A stretch of DNA of 64,000 nt from Strigamia acuminata (GCA_949358305.1 OX442315.1:18812427-18876426), one strand, 5' to 3'. Positions 13,891 through 25,250 are shown, counted from the first letter of the stretch. The notes: generated by a model from the letters alone, not told the origin. Numbers and translations: made by a program.

Positions 13891-14751
13891 AAGTTTGATT
13901 TTGGGAAAAGAAAAATAATTAATTAATTAATTTTTGCAGCTAATGTGCAGGCGTTTCTCAGACCGCTGGTCTCCAATGGAGCGCTGTGGGTGCACAATGA
14001 GAGGGAATACCAATACGGAATGTGTAAATAAAAATTGTGGGAAAAAACATTATTTCGGAAAAAAAATTGTTTTGGAAAAAAAACAATTATTTCAGAAAAA
14101 TCTAATTATTTCGAAAAAAAACATTATTTCGGAAAAACACAAATTATTTCGGAAAAAAACACATTACTTCAGAAAAACACAAATTATTTCAGAAGGAAAC
14201 AAATTATTTTGGTGTAAATACAAATTTTTTAGGTGTAAATAAATTTTATTAGTGAGAAATTCATGCTTTTTCGTGAGAAAAGAAATTTTCTTGACATTCA
14301 AATCCTTTCATAAATCTCTAAAATGTGATAAAGCCTTGGATAAAGCGCTATGTCACCACACATCGGATCAAACAGTCCAAAAATCGAATTTGGCGCCAAC
14401 TGTTGCCCAAGATGCATGGAGCGATGTGATTGGCCAACTGTGAGATGAGCCGTGATTGGTCCTGCCTATGTCTCCCCTATGCAGAACTACACTTCGACTC
14501 CATATTTATTTTCATTGTATTTTTTTTTATTATACACATAAATTGTTCTTTATTAAATTAATATTATAAATTTTTTTTATTGAAACAAAAACTTTTATTT
14601 ATCGTATTTTAAATTAAAAATAATTATCCAACCACGGACGTCTAGCGGCGTCTTTCTGCAACTCAAAAGAGAGTGGCGCGCTAAAACGTTTGTAAATCGT
14701 GTGTTTATTCGACTTTTTATCGTAGCTCCGTGACATTTTCGAGCAACTATT

Positions 14752-17700
14752 ATGGCAGACAGCATAATGAACGCCGAGGGAGCGTCAAACACGACTGATA
14801 AAGGTAAGTTTGTGGTTTTCCGCGACAGTTTTAAGTAATAAATTAATGAAAAATTTCTAGATTTCGAGGAGGAGGAAACGGGCGCCATAACCGTCGACGG
14901 AATCCTGGCGATGAAAACCGGCCAAGAAAAGTGTTTGTTGCTCAATAAAGTGTACCAGGAATTTATAAGTCACACCATCCAGAGATTGGAAATAATCCTG
15001 GAGGAGAATTTACAACAACAAGAGCTGATTCGCGAAGGATGTTGCGTAACGAAAGCTCAGAGAAACGTTCTGGACCTTTTTAAATGCAGAAAATGGAAAT
15101 GGCTGGCAATTTTTCGCAAACCTTACTTCAGAAATCGGGTGGGATTCGTTCAGAGGCCGAACGAAGATGCTAAACTCAGGGCGGCGTCGACATTCATCGA
15201 TCCGTACGCAAAAGCGCCACGAATTTGTAAGAAAAACGATAGAATTTGTGTTTTTTGGTGATTTTGTTGATTTATTTTGATTATTTTTAAGGGACGACGG
15301 ATGAAAAAGAGACTTTGAGAGCGGCAGTTGCGGCGAATGCTATGCAGTCGTTTTTGGAGCCGCATTTGATAAGAAAAGAAGCTTTACTGGAGAAACTCAA
15401 TGATCCTGCAGCTAATAAAATTGGAGTTTCGGAAAAGAGTGAAGAATGTGATAAAACCATCGACAATATTAAGTTTGTTTTAATTTTAATTTTTTTTTAT
15501 TTAAAAAAATTAATTTTGATTTTTTTTTTTGTATTTTGACAAAGGTCCATGGACGACGAGCGTTTATTTAGTGATTAATCGAAAGAATACGATTGGATGA
15601 CAATTTCAAACGTCACGGTTTGTAGTTTTTTGTTTAAAAATAATAAAATAAATAATTTTTTTGTATATGTATATATTTTTTTTTTAGTTCGAGGGACGAC
15701 GGTCGCCATTCCAGTGCAAATTGATGTGGAAGAATCACGTCAGTCCGCACGTAAACACGAAAAAATGGACGGCTAACGAAGACGAATCACTCGAACGATT
15801 AATTAAAGAGAGTTGCGATAATTGGGACGTGGTGGCGTCGAATTTGGGTACAAAACGCACCGCGTTGCAATGTTTCGAACGTTACAAGCTGAAGTTTAGC
15901 AAGGAAACCACCGATAGGTAACGGATGAATCGATTTAATTGGATTTAGAAATGAATTATTTGTTTTTTAGGACTTGGACGGCCGAGAACGACCAAACATT
16001 ACGAATGGTAGTCGAGGAATGCCGGATTGGGAATTATATTCCGTGGCATCAGGTCGCTTATTACTGCGAAAGAATGAATCAAGAAGTTTATCGACGGTGG
16101 AAATACTTTTTGGATCCAGGGATAAAACGTGGCAAATGGACGGAGACCGAAGACACGGTGACTAATTTGATTATACGAGTGTTTTTTTTATTGATTTTAT
16201 TGATTTATTCAAACAATTTTGAATTTTTTAGTGTCTCGTGGCCGGCGTGATGAGATATGGTGAAAATTTTGCCAAAATTTCCACATTGATACCCGGAAGA
16301 ACGAATGGGCAAGTTCGAGATAGATACCAGAATAGTTTGAGAATGACGATTTCGAATTCGGCGTGGAGTGCAGCGGAGGATAATCGTTTGATTAAAATAA
16401 TGTCCGACTCCATCGAACGTAAGTTTTTATTAGTAAAAAGTTTGGATTTTTGGAATTTCTGGATTTTTCTGATTTTTATTTCTATTTTTTTTTTGTTTTT
16501 CTGATTTATTTTGATTTTTTGATTTTGGGATTTTTTGATTTTGGGATTTTTCTGATTTTTCTGATTTTTGATTTGTTTTTATTCCGTAGCTAGGTGGTGC
16601 GAAGTTGTGACGCATTTTCCTGGGAGAACTGCGCAAATGGTGGCGAGACGATACGGAATTCTGATGGACTTCAGAAAGAAATGCGATAACGAGTCGTTTT
16701 GTGAAATTGAACGACCCAAAACGCTCTTCCGACAGACGAACAAATATCGGGACATGATCTACGCGAAAGTGGTGGAAAGTTTGGAGAAAGTAAGCTCGAG
16801 TTTTTGTTTGTTTGTTTGTTTTTTAATTTATTTTGGTTGAAAAATTGATTTGAAATGAAATGTAGAGCCCGACGAACGACAACAATCCCATCTTGGATAA
16901 ATTTCTCAAGAAGTTGGAACACGAGTTGGGGAAAAAACGATCTCAGAAAAAACGACCAATGCCGATAAGAATGGAAGAAACGTTTGGCTGCGAAGATAGA
17001 GCGTTTATCGAGTATTTTATGCTGACAACTCATCACGTAAAATACGGAAGACCGTTTATAAAAAGTGACGAAACGAAAAATTAATTTTTAATTTTTAATT
17101 TTTTAATTATTTCTTTGATTTGATTTTCTTTTAGAAGAGTTTGAAGTTTCCGAATGCGACTCCACCGCCGAAAGATGCCGCATTATAGAGTCGTTGAGCG
17201 ACAAAAGGACGGCGAAACAAGTCAGTTCGCTGGTGAAAAACGAATTCGCGATCGAACGGTTGACGCTGTTGGCACCTTGTGCGTCCACTTTTCGTGCAAT
17301 GAGGTTTTATTCGCTCGTGCGCAAACGTTTGAGCGAGATTCCGAACAATGTCGATCGTCCGCTCGAGCCGATCACTTCCGTGGATGATAATCAAGCGGAA
17401 AAATGGCGGCTGCTGGCCAGGCGATTCGTAACTTTATTTTTCATGCCGGCTTTGATGACCAAGGTGCCGATGATCGAGATAAAAAAGGAAAAGGAAGTGC
17501 CGTTAATACCTATAAAGTAGTGGATTATTTTTTGGTTTTTTTTTTTTAAAAATGTTTATTTAATTTTTATTTTCTTTTATAGAAAAAAGTATAGAAAATT
17601 GCGCATGAGGAAGGCCAAGAAGCCGTGGGTGGTCGGTGCAAATTGTAAACGCGAGAAAAAGGATGTTGTGGTTGGAGAAAATGTTTCGGAAAATGGCGCG

Positions 17701-17892
17701 ACGGAGGAGACAGCGGCGCTTGAGGAAATAAGTGCGGTCGAGACGGTTAAAGTTGAAGAAAGCGCGGCGGAAAATGTCGCCACGACGAAGAGAAAAGGGC
17801 GGGGAAGACCAACTGGAGCGAAAATGAAAGTTTATCCAGTTTCGAGAAGAAGCGATCGAATCAGATCGACAAAAACGACGCCAGCAAATTGA
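14752..17892 (+). CDS. SNAPC4: SNAPC4 (SNAP190), Myb subunit of the snRNA-activating complex; one in-frame TAA
   Basis: DNA-binding subunit of the SNAPc complex, which recognises the proximal sequence element of snRNA genes. Eleven exons: 14752-14803, 14861-15226, 15292-15472, 15545-15617, 15688-15917, 15971-16157, 16232-16418, 16590-16789, 16866-17064, 17135-17516 and 17583-17892. They total 2,367 nt (789 codons including the terminal stop; human protein 1,469 residues). The hallmark 4.5 Myb repeats are present in order: half repeat EYDWMTISNVTFEGRRSPFQ, then KKWTANEDESLERLI, RTWTAENDQTLRMVV, RGKWTETEDTCLVAGVMRYG and SAWSAAEDNRLIKIM. The N-terminus (CLLLNKVYQEFI, KPYFRNRVGFVQRPNEDAK) also matches the family. 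The C-terminus has an AT-hook-like KGRGRPTGAK. Oddity: codon 211 (15576-15578) is TAA in the conserved frame, between RLFSD and SKEYDWM, while the other ten exons are open. The gene converges on XAB2, 91 bp away. Confidence 0.9.
15576..15578 (+). other. SNAPC4: In-frame TAA within SNAPC4 exon 4
   Basis: Exon 4 reads K-SMDDERLFSD-TAA-SKEYDWMTISNVT in the frame forced by both neighbouring exons. The family has continuous coding here. No alternative donor/acceptor pair of realistic length that I could find removes the codon and keeps the frame; the only in-frame removal would need a 15-nt intron. Sequencing error, a segregating null allele, readthrough or a young pseudogene all remain possible. 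Confidence 0.75.
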
Positions 17893-17983
17893 GTGTTTGC
17901 AATTTCGCTTATTTATTTAATACTCATGCTTTTTGTATTGTAATTAACATATAAAAGGTGACAAAGCGAGCGAAACGAGGCAT

Positions 17984-20900
17984 TTAATCGTCTTTTTTCA
18001 ATCCGCCGAACACTTCGTTGGGAATATCTTGCTGCTCGATGTTTACTTCTGCAAAGATTAAATAAATGGATGAAAAATTCGTTTTGGAATGTTTGGTTTT
18101 TAGTCGTTTACCTTCGACGGTTTGCTCCTCGTCGGTTTCTCCGTCTTCCTCGATGACTATCTCGTCCGGATTCGCGGCGCGACTCATTTCGGCCAACTTG
18201 TCGTCTTCGAGTTGAGTGGATCCACGAACGAACGACACTTCTTTGGCCGTTTTCGCGACGTCGCCCTTCGCTTCGTTGCTCAGATGAGCAACTTTAGCTT
18301 CCAACAACCTCATGTCGTCCTTCATTCCCGGCGCCAAGTCCGAAACGGTTCCCGTGGTCTGCGAGGACGCGGCCAGCATTTGCGCGCTCATGAAGTTCAC
18401 TTGCGTGTTGTAGGTGGCCTGGACGCTACGTTTGATTCGCAGCATTTCTCTCATGGTGTCTTCGTTCCCGTGTCGAATTTCGAATTCTTTCCACGTCTGC
18501 CAAAACTCGCTCGTCGTCTGAAAAATAGAAAAACACAAAAGTCAGCTAAAAGTTGCAATTAAACGCCGCAAAAGTGAATAAAAAGTTACCCTCGGATCAC
18601 ATATTTGCGAACAATGCGCATATATTGCCCGCGCACGATCCACTTCTCCCAATTTCCTCTCCAAATCCGCAAACTTCAAACACATGGCTCGAGCGTGTTC
18701 GTCCGGGAGCATTTCGATGGCTTTTTCGTAAATTGCTCTCGTGTAGGCGATTCCGTAGATTTCGGCGGCCTTTTTGATGTAAATGTTAAACATCTGCAAC
18801 GAAATTAAATTAAATTCAATTCAAGACATCCCGGAATTTGCGAATAAATACCTCGAACATCTCATCGGGCAGCACGGCTTTCGTGGCGCGGTCGTAAACG
18901 GCCATGGCGTGTCGAGTCAAACCGTGTTCTTCCTCCAATTTCGCGTACAGAAGGTAAAAATCTAAAATATAAAACAATTGTAAAATAAGAAAATTAAATC
19001 AATTCAAACAAAATTTTAAATCAAACTTTACTTTTGGCAAATTTCGCTGGACAATTGGATAAACACTGCTCAAGAAGGTCTCTCGCTCGTTCCAATTTCT
19101 TACCCCCGTATCGGTCCAAAAACTTGGTTAGATAAGTATTCCATATGCTGTACACGTTTGGCCATTTGAACAATGCGATTCCCTTTTCGTACGCCTTTAA
19201 AAAACGAGATATTACTTACTAAACGGAGCTAAAAATGTCGGTACTTACTTTAAAAGCGTCTTCGAAGTAGTTGTCTTCCTCTAGAAAGAGCCCAAAGTTG
19301 ATGATGATTTGCGGCGTGGCGATTCTGAGGTCCACGATCCGATCGTAAACAGTTTTACACGATTTAAAAGTGCCGAAACTCTCCTCCAAGTCCGCGTACA
19401 TCGACCACACTTTCAACGATTTGTGCAATCTCATTTGCACCGTTTCGGTCTCGTCGTAATAAGCGACCTTGCGAGAAGGTGGAGTTGTCGCTCGCTGCAT
19501 CAATTTCAACGCTTGATCGTAGTTTCTGTTAAAATAAAAACGAAAAAATATAAAATTTCATGCGATGCATTTAAAAAAGGGTTCTTTCTTACTCGTGTTT
19601 TAATTCCGTTTCCGCCCAATCGCACCAAACGGCGGCCAAATCGTCCACCTTCGTATAAGACACTTGAACGGCTTTTTCGAATATAATTCGAGCCTAGGAA
19701 ATTTACAACAACAAAAATTAATAAATTACACAAACAAATTGCACAATCAACTTCATTACGTCCTCTATCTGTCCATTCTCGTCGTAGAACTTCGCGAATG
19801 AGATCCACAAGCTGTTCAGCTTTCCCGTCGCTAATTTTGGTTCTACGGTTTGAACGGCTTCAGTGTACGTGTTAATAATCTTTAAAATAAAATACAAATA
19901 AATTTAATACGGTTTATTAAAAAAAAAATAATACTTTTTTCTTTACTTCGCACGGTTTTCCTTCGAATAATTTAACTCGTTTATGCCATTCGTGGACGTT
20001 ATGGGGATTCTGTCGCAACAAAACGCTGTTTAAAAGCAACGGCCGGCGATCCATTAACGCTTCAAAGCGAGCGAGCCGTAAATCGATGTCGATATTCTCT
20101 TCCTCCTGGCCCGTCGACGCCTCCATTTTAGCACTGATCATGCTTTCTTCAAATTGCGCGTACGCATCAAACACTTGGCTGAAATCTCGCACGGTCGTGA
20201 CGGTTTGAATCGCTTCTTCGTATATGTCACGAGCCTACACATTCAAACAAAGAAATTAAAATTAAAATTACAAAAACAATAGAATAAACTCGTTTACTCT
20301 TTCGAATAAGCCACTTCGAATGTAATAATCGGCGAGAGAATTCCATAATTGGCCGAGTTGTTCCGTGTATCTCTCGAGCCCACCTCTGATGATCGCGTCA
20401 ACTTTCAACGACTTGACGTGGTCGGGATTTTTTGACGTTAAATCGCACAGTTCGTTCCACAACTTCAAATAACAAACCATTAAACAATTAAATTGATTTT
20501 TATTCAATAACTTTTTACTTGATGATTCGATTTGCCTTCCTTCGATACGAAATCGTCCTTATTAACGATTGCGCCGAGTCTGATAGCGGCTTCGTCCAAT
20601 CTCCCGATGGATTTTAAATAATCGATGTATTCTTCCGCGTTTTCTGGACACAACTGCAACATTTGAATGACAAAAATGAGAAAAAATAGAAAAAAATCCA
20701 TTTTTTTCAACAGAAAATAAGAAAAAAATGGAGAAAAATCCATTTTTTTCAACAGAAAATGGAAAAAAATCCATTTTTTCAACAGAAAATGGAAAAAAAT
20801 CCATTTTTTTCAACAGAAAATGAGAAAAAATGGAGAAAAATCCATTTTTTTCAACAGAAAATGAGAAAAAATAGAGAAAAATTTATTTTTTCAACAGAAA

Positions 20901-21801
20901 ATGGAAAAAAATCCATTTTTTTCAACAGAAAATGGAAAAAAATCCATTTTTTTCAACAGAAAATGAGAAAAAATGGAGAAAAATCCATTTTTTCAACAGA
21001 AAATGGAAAAAAATCCATTTTTTTCAACAGAAAATGAGAAATAATGGAGAAAAATCCATTTTTTCAACAGAAAATGGAAAAAAAATCCAATTTTTTCAAC
21101 AGAAAATGGAAAAAAATCCATTTTTTTCAACAAAAATGGAAAAAAAACAATTTTTTCAACAAAAAATGGAAAAAAACCCATTTTTTTCAACTACCTTTAA
21201 ATACCGGCGGTAAATTCGAATAGCCGTCTCAGGGATGGGATACGACTTGATAAACTGTAAATACGACGGCCAAATGCGTCGATGTTGAGTAACTGGAAGC
21301 GCTCTTAGAGCCTGATCAAACGCGTGACGAGTGCGTGTAATTTTCTTCTGGTCCACCAAGAACTGACAATAATCCAACCAGATTCTGGGCATCTGCCGAA
21401 CAAAAAAATTGATCATTTCATATAAAAATAATTACACTGTAGTAATTAATATACTTTATGCATAAACACCAACGATCGTTCGAAAGCGTTGTTTACATCC
21501 TCGTAGGCCGGGTCGGTGATACATTTACCGTACACCTGTTTCCTCCTGAGTTTAAGATAATTATACCACAGTTTGTAACTGCCCGGCAATTCCCTCAGTG
21601 CCCTTTCGTAGATCAAATTGACCACTTCGTTGCTTGCCTCTTTTTTGTATAGAATGTAACGCAGCCAATGTTTGATTGAATACGGGTTACGGAGAATTTC
21701 TTCTTCGTACGGAAGATCTTCCTCGTTCTAAAGAAACGCAATGTTTTCATTTAAAAAATTACAAACGGAAAGTTTGAGCTTACAAATATGATATCGGGCA
21801 T
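17984..21801 (-). CDS. XAB2: XAB2 / SYF1 pre-mRNA splicing factor
   Basis: HAT-repeat scaffold of the PRP19-associated/XAB2 complex, acting in the spliceosome and in transcription-coupled repair. Fourteen exons on the minus strand: 21784-21801, 21455-21727, 21195-21392, 20519-20653, 20298-20462, 19947-20234, 19760-19879, 19593-19693, 19249-19525, 19032-19194, 18852-18961, 18590-18793, 18112-18517 and 17984-18048. They total 2,523 nt (840 residues; human 855). Near-identity to the family is visible throughout: [91 protein letters not shown] and [14 protein letters not shown], ending [15 protein letters not shown]. The start MPDIIF is the conserved-length choice; an in-frame ATG 16 codons upstream (21847-21849) is an alternative. 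One intron carries a minisatellite. GATD1 lies 184 bp upstream in tandem. Confidence 0.96.
20671..21190. repeat. Minisatellite in an XAB2 intron
   Basis: Tandem copies of a 27-35-bp unit built from AAAATCCATTTTTTTCAACAG and a variable GAAAATGGAAA part fill the intron between 20653 and 21195. Length variants (with or without a GAGAAAAAATGG block) alternate. Frames stay open by chance and give low-complexity shadow ORFs on both strands. Each unit contains a TTTTTTCAACAG that resembles a splice acceptor on the plus strand, which is antisense to XAB2. Confidence 0.95.
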
Positions 21802-21984
21802 CGTGTTGAATTCGTCGAGAACTTTACAAGAGGTTTCAATCACGCGCATGCGCACATCATTCCAGAAGAAGATAATCTATTTTTTAGGATGGATTAATTA
21901 CTCCTGGTGCTAAAAGTTTTGTTGTTAACTTCCAAAGAAATAAAACAAACACAGCCCATATCTTTAACGAATATTTTATTTATT

Positions 21985-22969
21985 TTATTTTCCTTTCGCT
22001 CCGTGCTTTTGATTACAAAGAAGAATTAAATTCTGTACACCAGTAAGCGTCGATTGCTCATTTTGTCCCGTGATTAAATGCCTGTCAATCACCACATGAA
22101 CCGCATCCACGTCGCTGTGCGAGTACACGCCGCCATTGTCTTTGATGACATCTTCGGGCACCAGCGCCAAATTTAAAAAATCCGCAGACCTGGCCAGCTC
22201 GAACACAGTTGTCTGCAACAACAAAAAGCGAAAATAACAAAACAAAAAACACTCGAATCATCTCGCAAACGTACACAAGTCATCGAGTATCTCTTGAAAC
22301 TCCATTCCTTCTTCTCGTCTTCGTCAAAAGCAGCAAATAACGCCGCCACTCCCATCCCAATTGCACAGATGGGTTCTAAAAAATATATATGCAACAATAA
22401 CACGAAATTATGCAATAAAAATGATTTTTTTTGTACTTTTTTCTTTGATAAATTGATTCAATATGAGTCCCAAGTCGTTATCAGTTGCTAGATCGACTAC
22501 AGCGCCTGGTGCGTGCGGAATAATAATACAGGAATATCTGTTTGCTGTAGAAATATCGTGAGAAACAATGTTGAATTTTCATTTAATATTTATAGTCACC
22601 GTCGACTTTGGATAAGTGTATTGGAACCGACATGGATTTCATTCGGAAATCGTTGAGCCATCTTTTGTTTTGTTCATCTGACCCGTCGAGAATAAATTCC
22701 GGCATTTTACCCTGTCAAATCAAGAAAATTTTTGCATTTTTGTACGCTCGTTTTTGGTTTGTTTACCCCGGGAGTGGCAATTTGCACCGAGAAAGACACG
22801 TGAGTTAAGCTGAATGATTGGATGAAAGATGCTGACGATACACCTGGAAATTCAATTAGAAATTAGAAATCGTTATTTTATGTTGCCGTGTAGATGACAA
22901 CGGTTGGTTTGTTTTACCCTCTTTGGCTGATGACAGAACTAGTAAGCAATTCAAACGGGGAGTCGCCAT
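21985..22969 (-). CDS. GATD1: GATD1 (PARK7/DJ-1-like, class I glutamine amidotransferase-like protein)
   Basis: Six minus-strand exons: 22918-22969, 22767-22843, 22600-22711, 22437-22544, 22275-22375 and 21985-22212, totalling 678 nt (225 residues; human 220). Start MATPRLNCLLVLSSAKEGVS matches the start of the human protein. Other conserved pieces are VQIATPGGKMPEF, RWLNDFRMKSMSVPIHLSK, PHAPGAVVDLA, EPICAIGMGVAAL (its Cys sits at the DJ-1 nucleophile-elbow position) and DAVHVVIDRHLITGQNEQST. The family is a DJ-1/PfpI fold; the cellular role of GATD1 is not well established. A poly(A) signal (TTTATT on the plus strand) is at about 21972. The start codon faces a GC-rich region shared with the divergent module cluster to the right. 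Confidence 0.95.
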
Positions 22970-23110
22970 GTTTTCGCCGCCTCCTACTTTGATCGGTGTT
23001 TGTTTTCACGGAGTCATTGACGCCATTGTCGCATTGGCAGCAGCGCCGCGGTGGCCGAAATGCGCGGTAGTAGCTCGGTTCTGAGCACGGTGTGATCTGA
23101 CGCGATGGCT
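22970..23110. promoter_or_regulatory. GC-rich promoter region, probably bidirectional
   Basis: This is the most GC-rich stretch of the surroundings, directly upstream of the GATD1 start codon. It contains GACGCCATTGTCGCATTGGC and GCAGCGCCGCGGTGGCCG, followed at 23096 by TCTGACGCGATGGC, the start of a module that recurs downstream on the plus strand. I infer a GATD1 promoter that may also fire rightward. No TATA box is evident. Confidence 0.45.
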
Positions 23111-23579
23111 ACGACAGCAGCAACCATTGGCCCGGTATATTTAGAACTAATCTTCAGCCATCCAATCGTTTCGAGGTGGGAATTTGAATTTGTTTATCTT
23201 AAACTGTATTTCAGATAGTAAATGTTCTAGAATTGTTGAAAAACAACGGAATAATTAAGCGAATTTGGCATTTTCAGTTTTTTTTAATAGAAGGCGAATC
23301 TCGCATCTAGCTGCCATTAAAAGAGATTTGATTCTGACAAGTGAGCCATCCACCACTTCATGATGAAAAATGAAATTCCTATACATGTTCAAAATACACA
23401 TTGGTAAGTACATTTTCTAAACTTTACAATATTTTAAGGAATGGTTTATTGAATCGTGATATTTTTAATTTTTGAGAAACAAACTGTTTCAAAATGGCTG
23501 AATTGAAAGAAATTACTGAGAAAATACTGGGGTTCACAATAATAACATCACGGTGGTGGGTGGTAGTGGTAATGCGCAT

Positions 23580-23690
23580 AAGTGGCTTGGTTCTCAGCCA
23601 ATCACAACAACCGGAAGTAACAATCAAGGTGCATTATGGGATAAAGAACATGTTCTGACGCGATGGCTTAGGACAGCAGCAACCATTGGC
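23580..23690 (+). promoter_or_regulatory. Promoter-like module 2
   Basis: Contains CAGCCAATCACA (CCAAT box), ACCGGAAGTA (ETS-type), GTGCATTATGGGA (reverse of a ZNF143/Staf-type TCCCATAATGCAC) and then TCTGACGCGATGGC...CAGCAGCAACCATTGGCC. The order matches modules at 27.92 and 28.58 kb. Factor assignments are by consensus resemblance only. Confidence 0.4.
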
Positions 23691-24038
23691 CTGTATATTT
23701 AGAATTAATCTTCAGCCATCCACTCGTTTCGAGGAGGGAAATTTGAGTTTGTTTATTTTAAACTATATTTAAGATTGTAAATGTTCAAGAATTGTCGAAA
23801 AATAGCAAAATAATTTAACAAATTTCTGTATTTTTAGAATTTTAGAAGGCGAACCATTCTGGAATCAAATCGCACCGCCATTTTTCGCAACTCAATCCGG
23901 AGCCATCCACTCCTCCTTGATGGGAATTTCAAGTTGTACAATGGTAAGTACTGTTTTAAATTAATAATAATAATAATTAATAATAAATTAATAAATTTCG
24001 CCTCAAATTAAATATGAATTAAGATATTGCTTATGAAT

Positions 24039-24304
24039 GGTTGTTGTTCACATGTGCCCCAATGTTCGCCATTGTTAGGTCAACTCAACTCAACCTAACC
24101 TGACCTGACCTGACCTGACCTAACCTAACCTAACCTGACCTGACCTAACCTAACCTGACCTGACCTGACCTGACCTAACCTAACCTGACCTAACTTGACC
24201 TGACCTGACCTAACCTGACCTGACCTGACCTGACCTGACCTGACCTGACCTAACCTGACCTAACTCAACAATGGCGAACATTGGGGCAGAAGTGAACAAC
24301 AGCC
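24039..24304. mobile_element. MITE with a telomere-like pentamer core and 8-bp target duplication
   Basis: Terminal inverted repeats of 38 bp (24039-24076 and 24267-24304, 35 of 38 positions matching) start GGYTGTTGTTCAC. They are flanked by a perfect direct repeat TTATGAAT (24031-24038 and 24305-24312). The interior (24077-24266) is almost entirely CCTGA/CCTAA pentamers. Related copies of the host module lack the element at the same place (about 28405-28413 and 25545), giving natural empty sites. An 8-bp duplication fits hAT, P or Merlin-type transposition. No transposase is present. Confidence 0.92.
24077..24266. repeat. (CCTGA/CCTAA)n pentamer array
   Basis: About 38 pentamers in mixed order, equal to TCAGG/TTAGG on the other strand. 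TTAGG is the usual arthropod telomere repeat and TCAGG is known from beetles. The array is bounded on both sides by transposon ends, so it is interstitial and not a chromosome end. Confidence 0.95.
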
Positions 24305-24347
24305 TTATGAATATTAAATTTACAAAGAAATTTGTTTTTCCCTGCTA

Positions 24348-24675
24348 CAGTTCGTGCACGGTATCTTGATGCTAAATTCGTACGCGGCATCCCATACTGC
24401 GCAGACGATTTTCTATTTCCAGTTGTTATATTGCAGTATTAAGCCTAATATTAGGCCTAATGATGCGAAAACAAAGTAAATAAACAAAAATATTTTGGTA
24501 CTAAGTTGTAAATTTCTTTTAAATATGAGTTTATTGTTTTTATTTACTTTATTTTAGCATTATTAGGCCTAATATTAGGCTTAATACTGCTAAATAACTT
24601 CTGGAATTAGAAAATCGTCTGCGCAGAATGGGATGCGCAGTACGAATTTAGCATCAAGATACTGTGCGCGAACCA
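24348..24675. mobile_element. Palindromic foldback MITE, TA-flanked
   Basis: The left half beginning GTTCGTGCACGGTATCTTGA (24350) reappears inverted, ending at 24673 (TCAAGATACTGTGCGCGAAC). Arms of roughly 140 bp with a few mismatches surround a loop of about 40 bp. The paired inner motif TTAAGCCTAATATTAGGC is itself palindromic. The homologous module copy at about 25885-25910 lacks this segment, and the junctions fit duplication of a TA dinucleotide. No coding capacity; the family is unrelated to the foldback at 12.9 kb. Confidence 0.8.
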
Positions 24676-24689
24676 TAGTTTAATGTGGT

Positions 24690-25250
24690 GTCCTTCCGTT
24701 TATAATACATTTTTTCGATTTTTGATTTTCGATTTTTTTTACCGATTTTAATCATTTTGTCATGCTTTTGAGCATTCTTACACTGTTTGAACCCGATATA
24801 GCGCAATTTTACACTGTTTGAACTTGGTATAGCACGATTTTTATTCTATCCGAATTTTACATGAGTTCACACGTTTTTATAATAATTTATTAAAAAATTC
24901 TTGAAAAGTATTCAAATACCTTTAACAATAGTTTCACATTATTTTAAAGTAAACTTTTTCAAAGTTAAACCAAAAAAAATATTAAGAGTAAAAACATCAT
25001 ACCGGTATGCGGTATTTGTAATTTGTGATGCAGTGAAGCATCTAGTGTTAACTGAGTGACGGCTGTCGTCTGACAACGTAAAAAGTTTTAAAACGTGTGT
25101 TATTGAGATTAAACAGTTGTAAAAGCATGGAAAAAAATTAAATTATTGATTTTTTGAAAACTTTTATTCACCTACAAGTAAAACTTCCAGCCCGATTAGA
25201 ATTGCAAGAATAATTTGGAATTTTACATGAATAATGGGGGAGAAAAGGAA
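24690..25250 (+). repeat. Diverged direct repeat, copy 1
   Basis: This segment recurs at about 25890-26610. Shared landmarks include TTCTATCCGAATTTTACATG, TTCACATTATTTTAAAGTAA, GATGCAGTGAAGCATCTA and GATTAGAATTGCAAG. Part of the module cluster; function unknown. Confidence 0.85.

Larger units (their letters stand above)
12853..14487. mobile_element. Foldback (long terminal inverted repeat) element
   Basis: The left end GTTCTGCATAGGGGAGACAT is repeated in inverted orientation at 14468-14487, and the match continues inward through two long arms (about 12853-13567 and 13934-14487). Both ends are flanked by TA (12851-12852 and 14488-14489), as expected of TA-targeting (Tc1/mariner-like) insertion. 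The arms differ mainly in the number of internal 20-bp copies. The centre (13568-13933) holds another short-period array. No transposase is encoded, so the element is non-autonomous. The same 63-codon open frame occurs in both arms and is only a by-product of the inverted repeat. A 60-bp terminal piece of the same family lies at 41464-41523. Confidence 0.9.

Noticed and set aside
12897-14443. Identical 63-codon ORFs in both foldback arms
   Set aside because: Identity follows from the inverted repeat; composition is that of non-coding TIR sequence and no family is recognised.
20562-21213. KNPFF/MDFFPF-rich ORFs in the XAB2 intron
   Set aside because: Low-complexity products of the intronic minisatellite.
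24077-24266. Chromosome end (telomere)
   Set aside because: The pentamer array is bounded by transposon termini and then non-repetitive module DNA on both sides; the 37.6-38.4 kb arrays are likewise interstitial.
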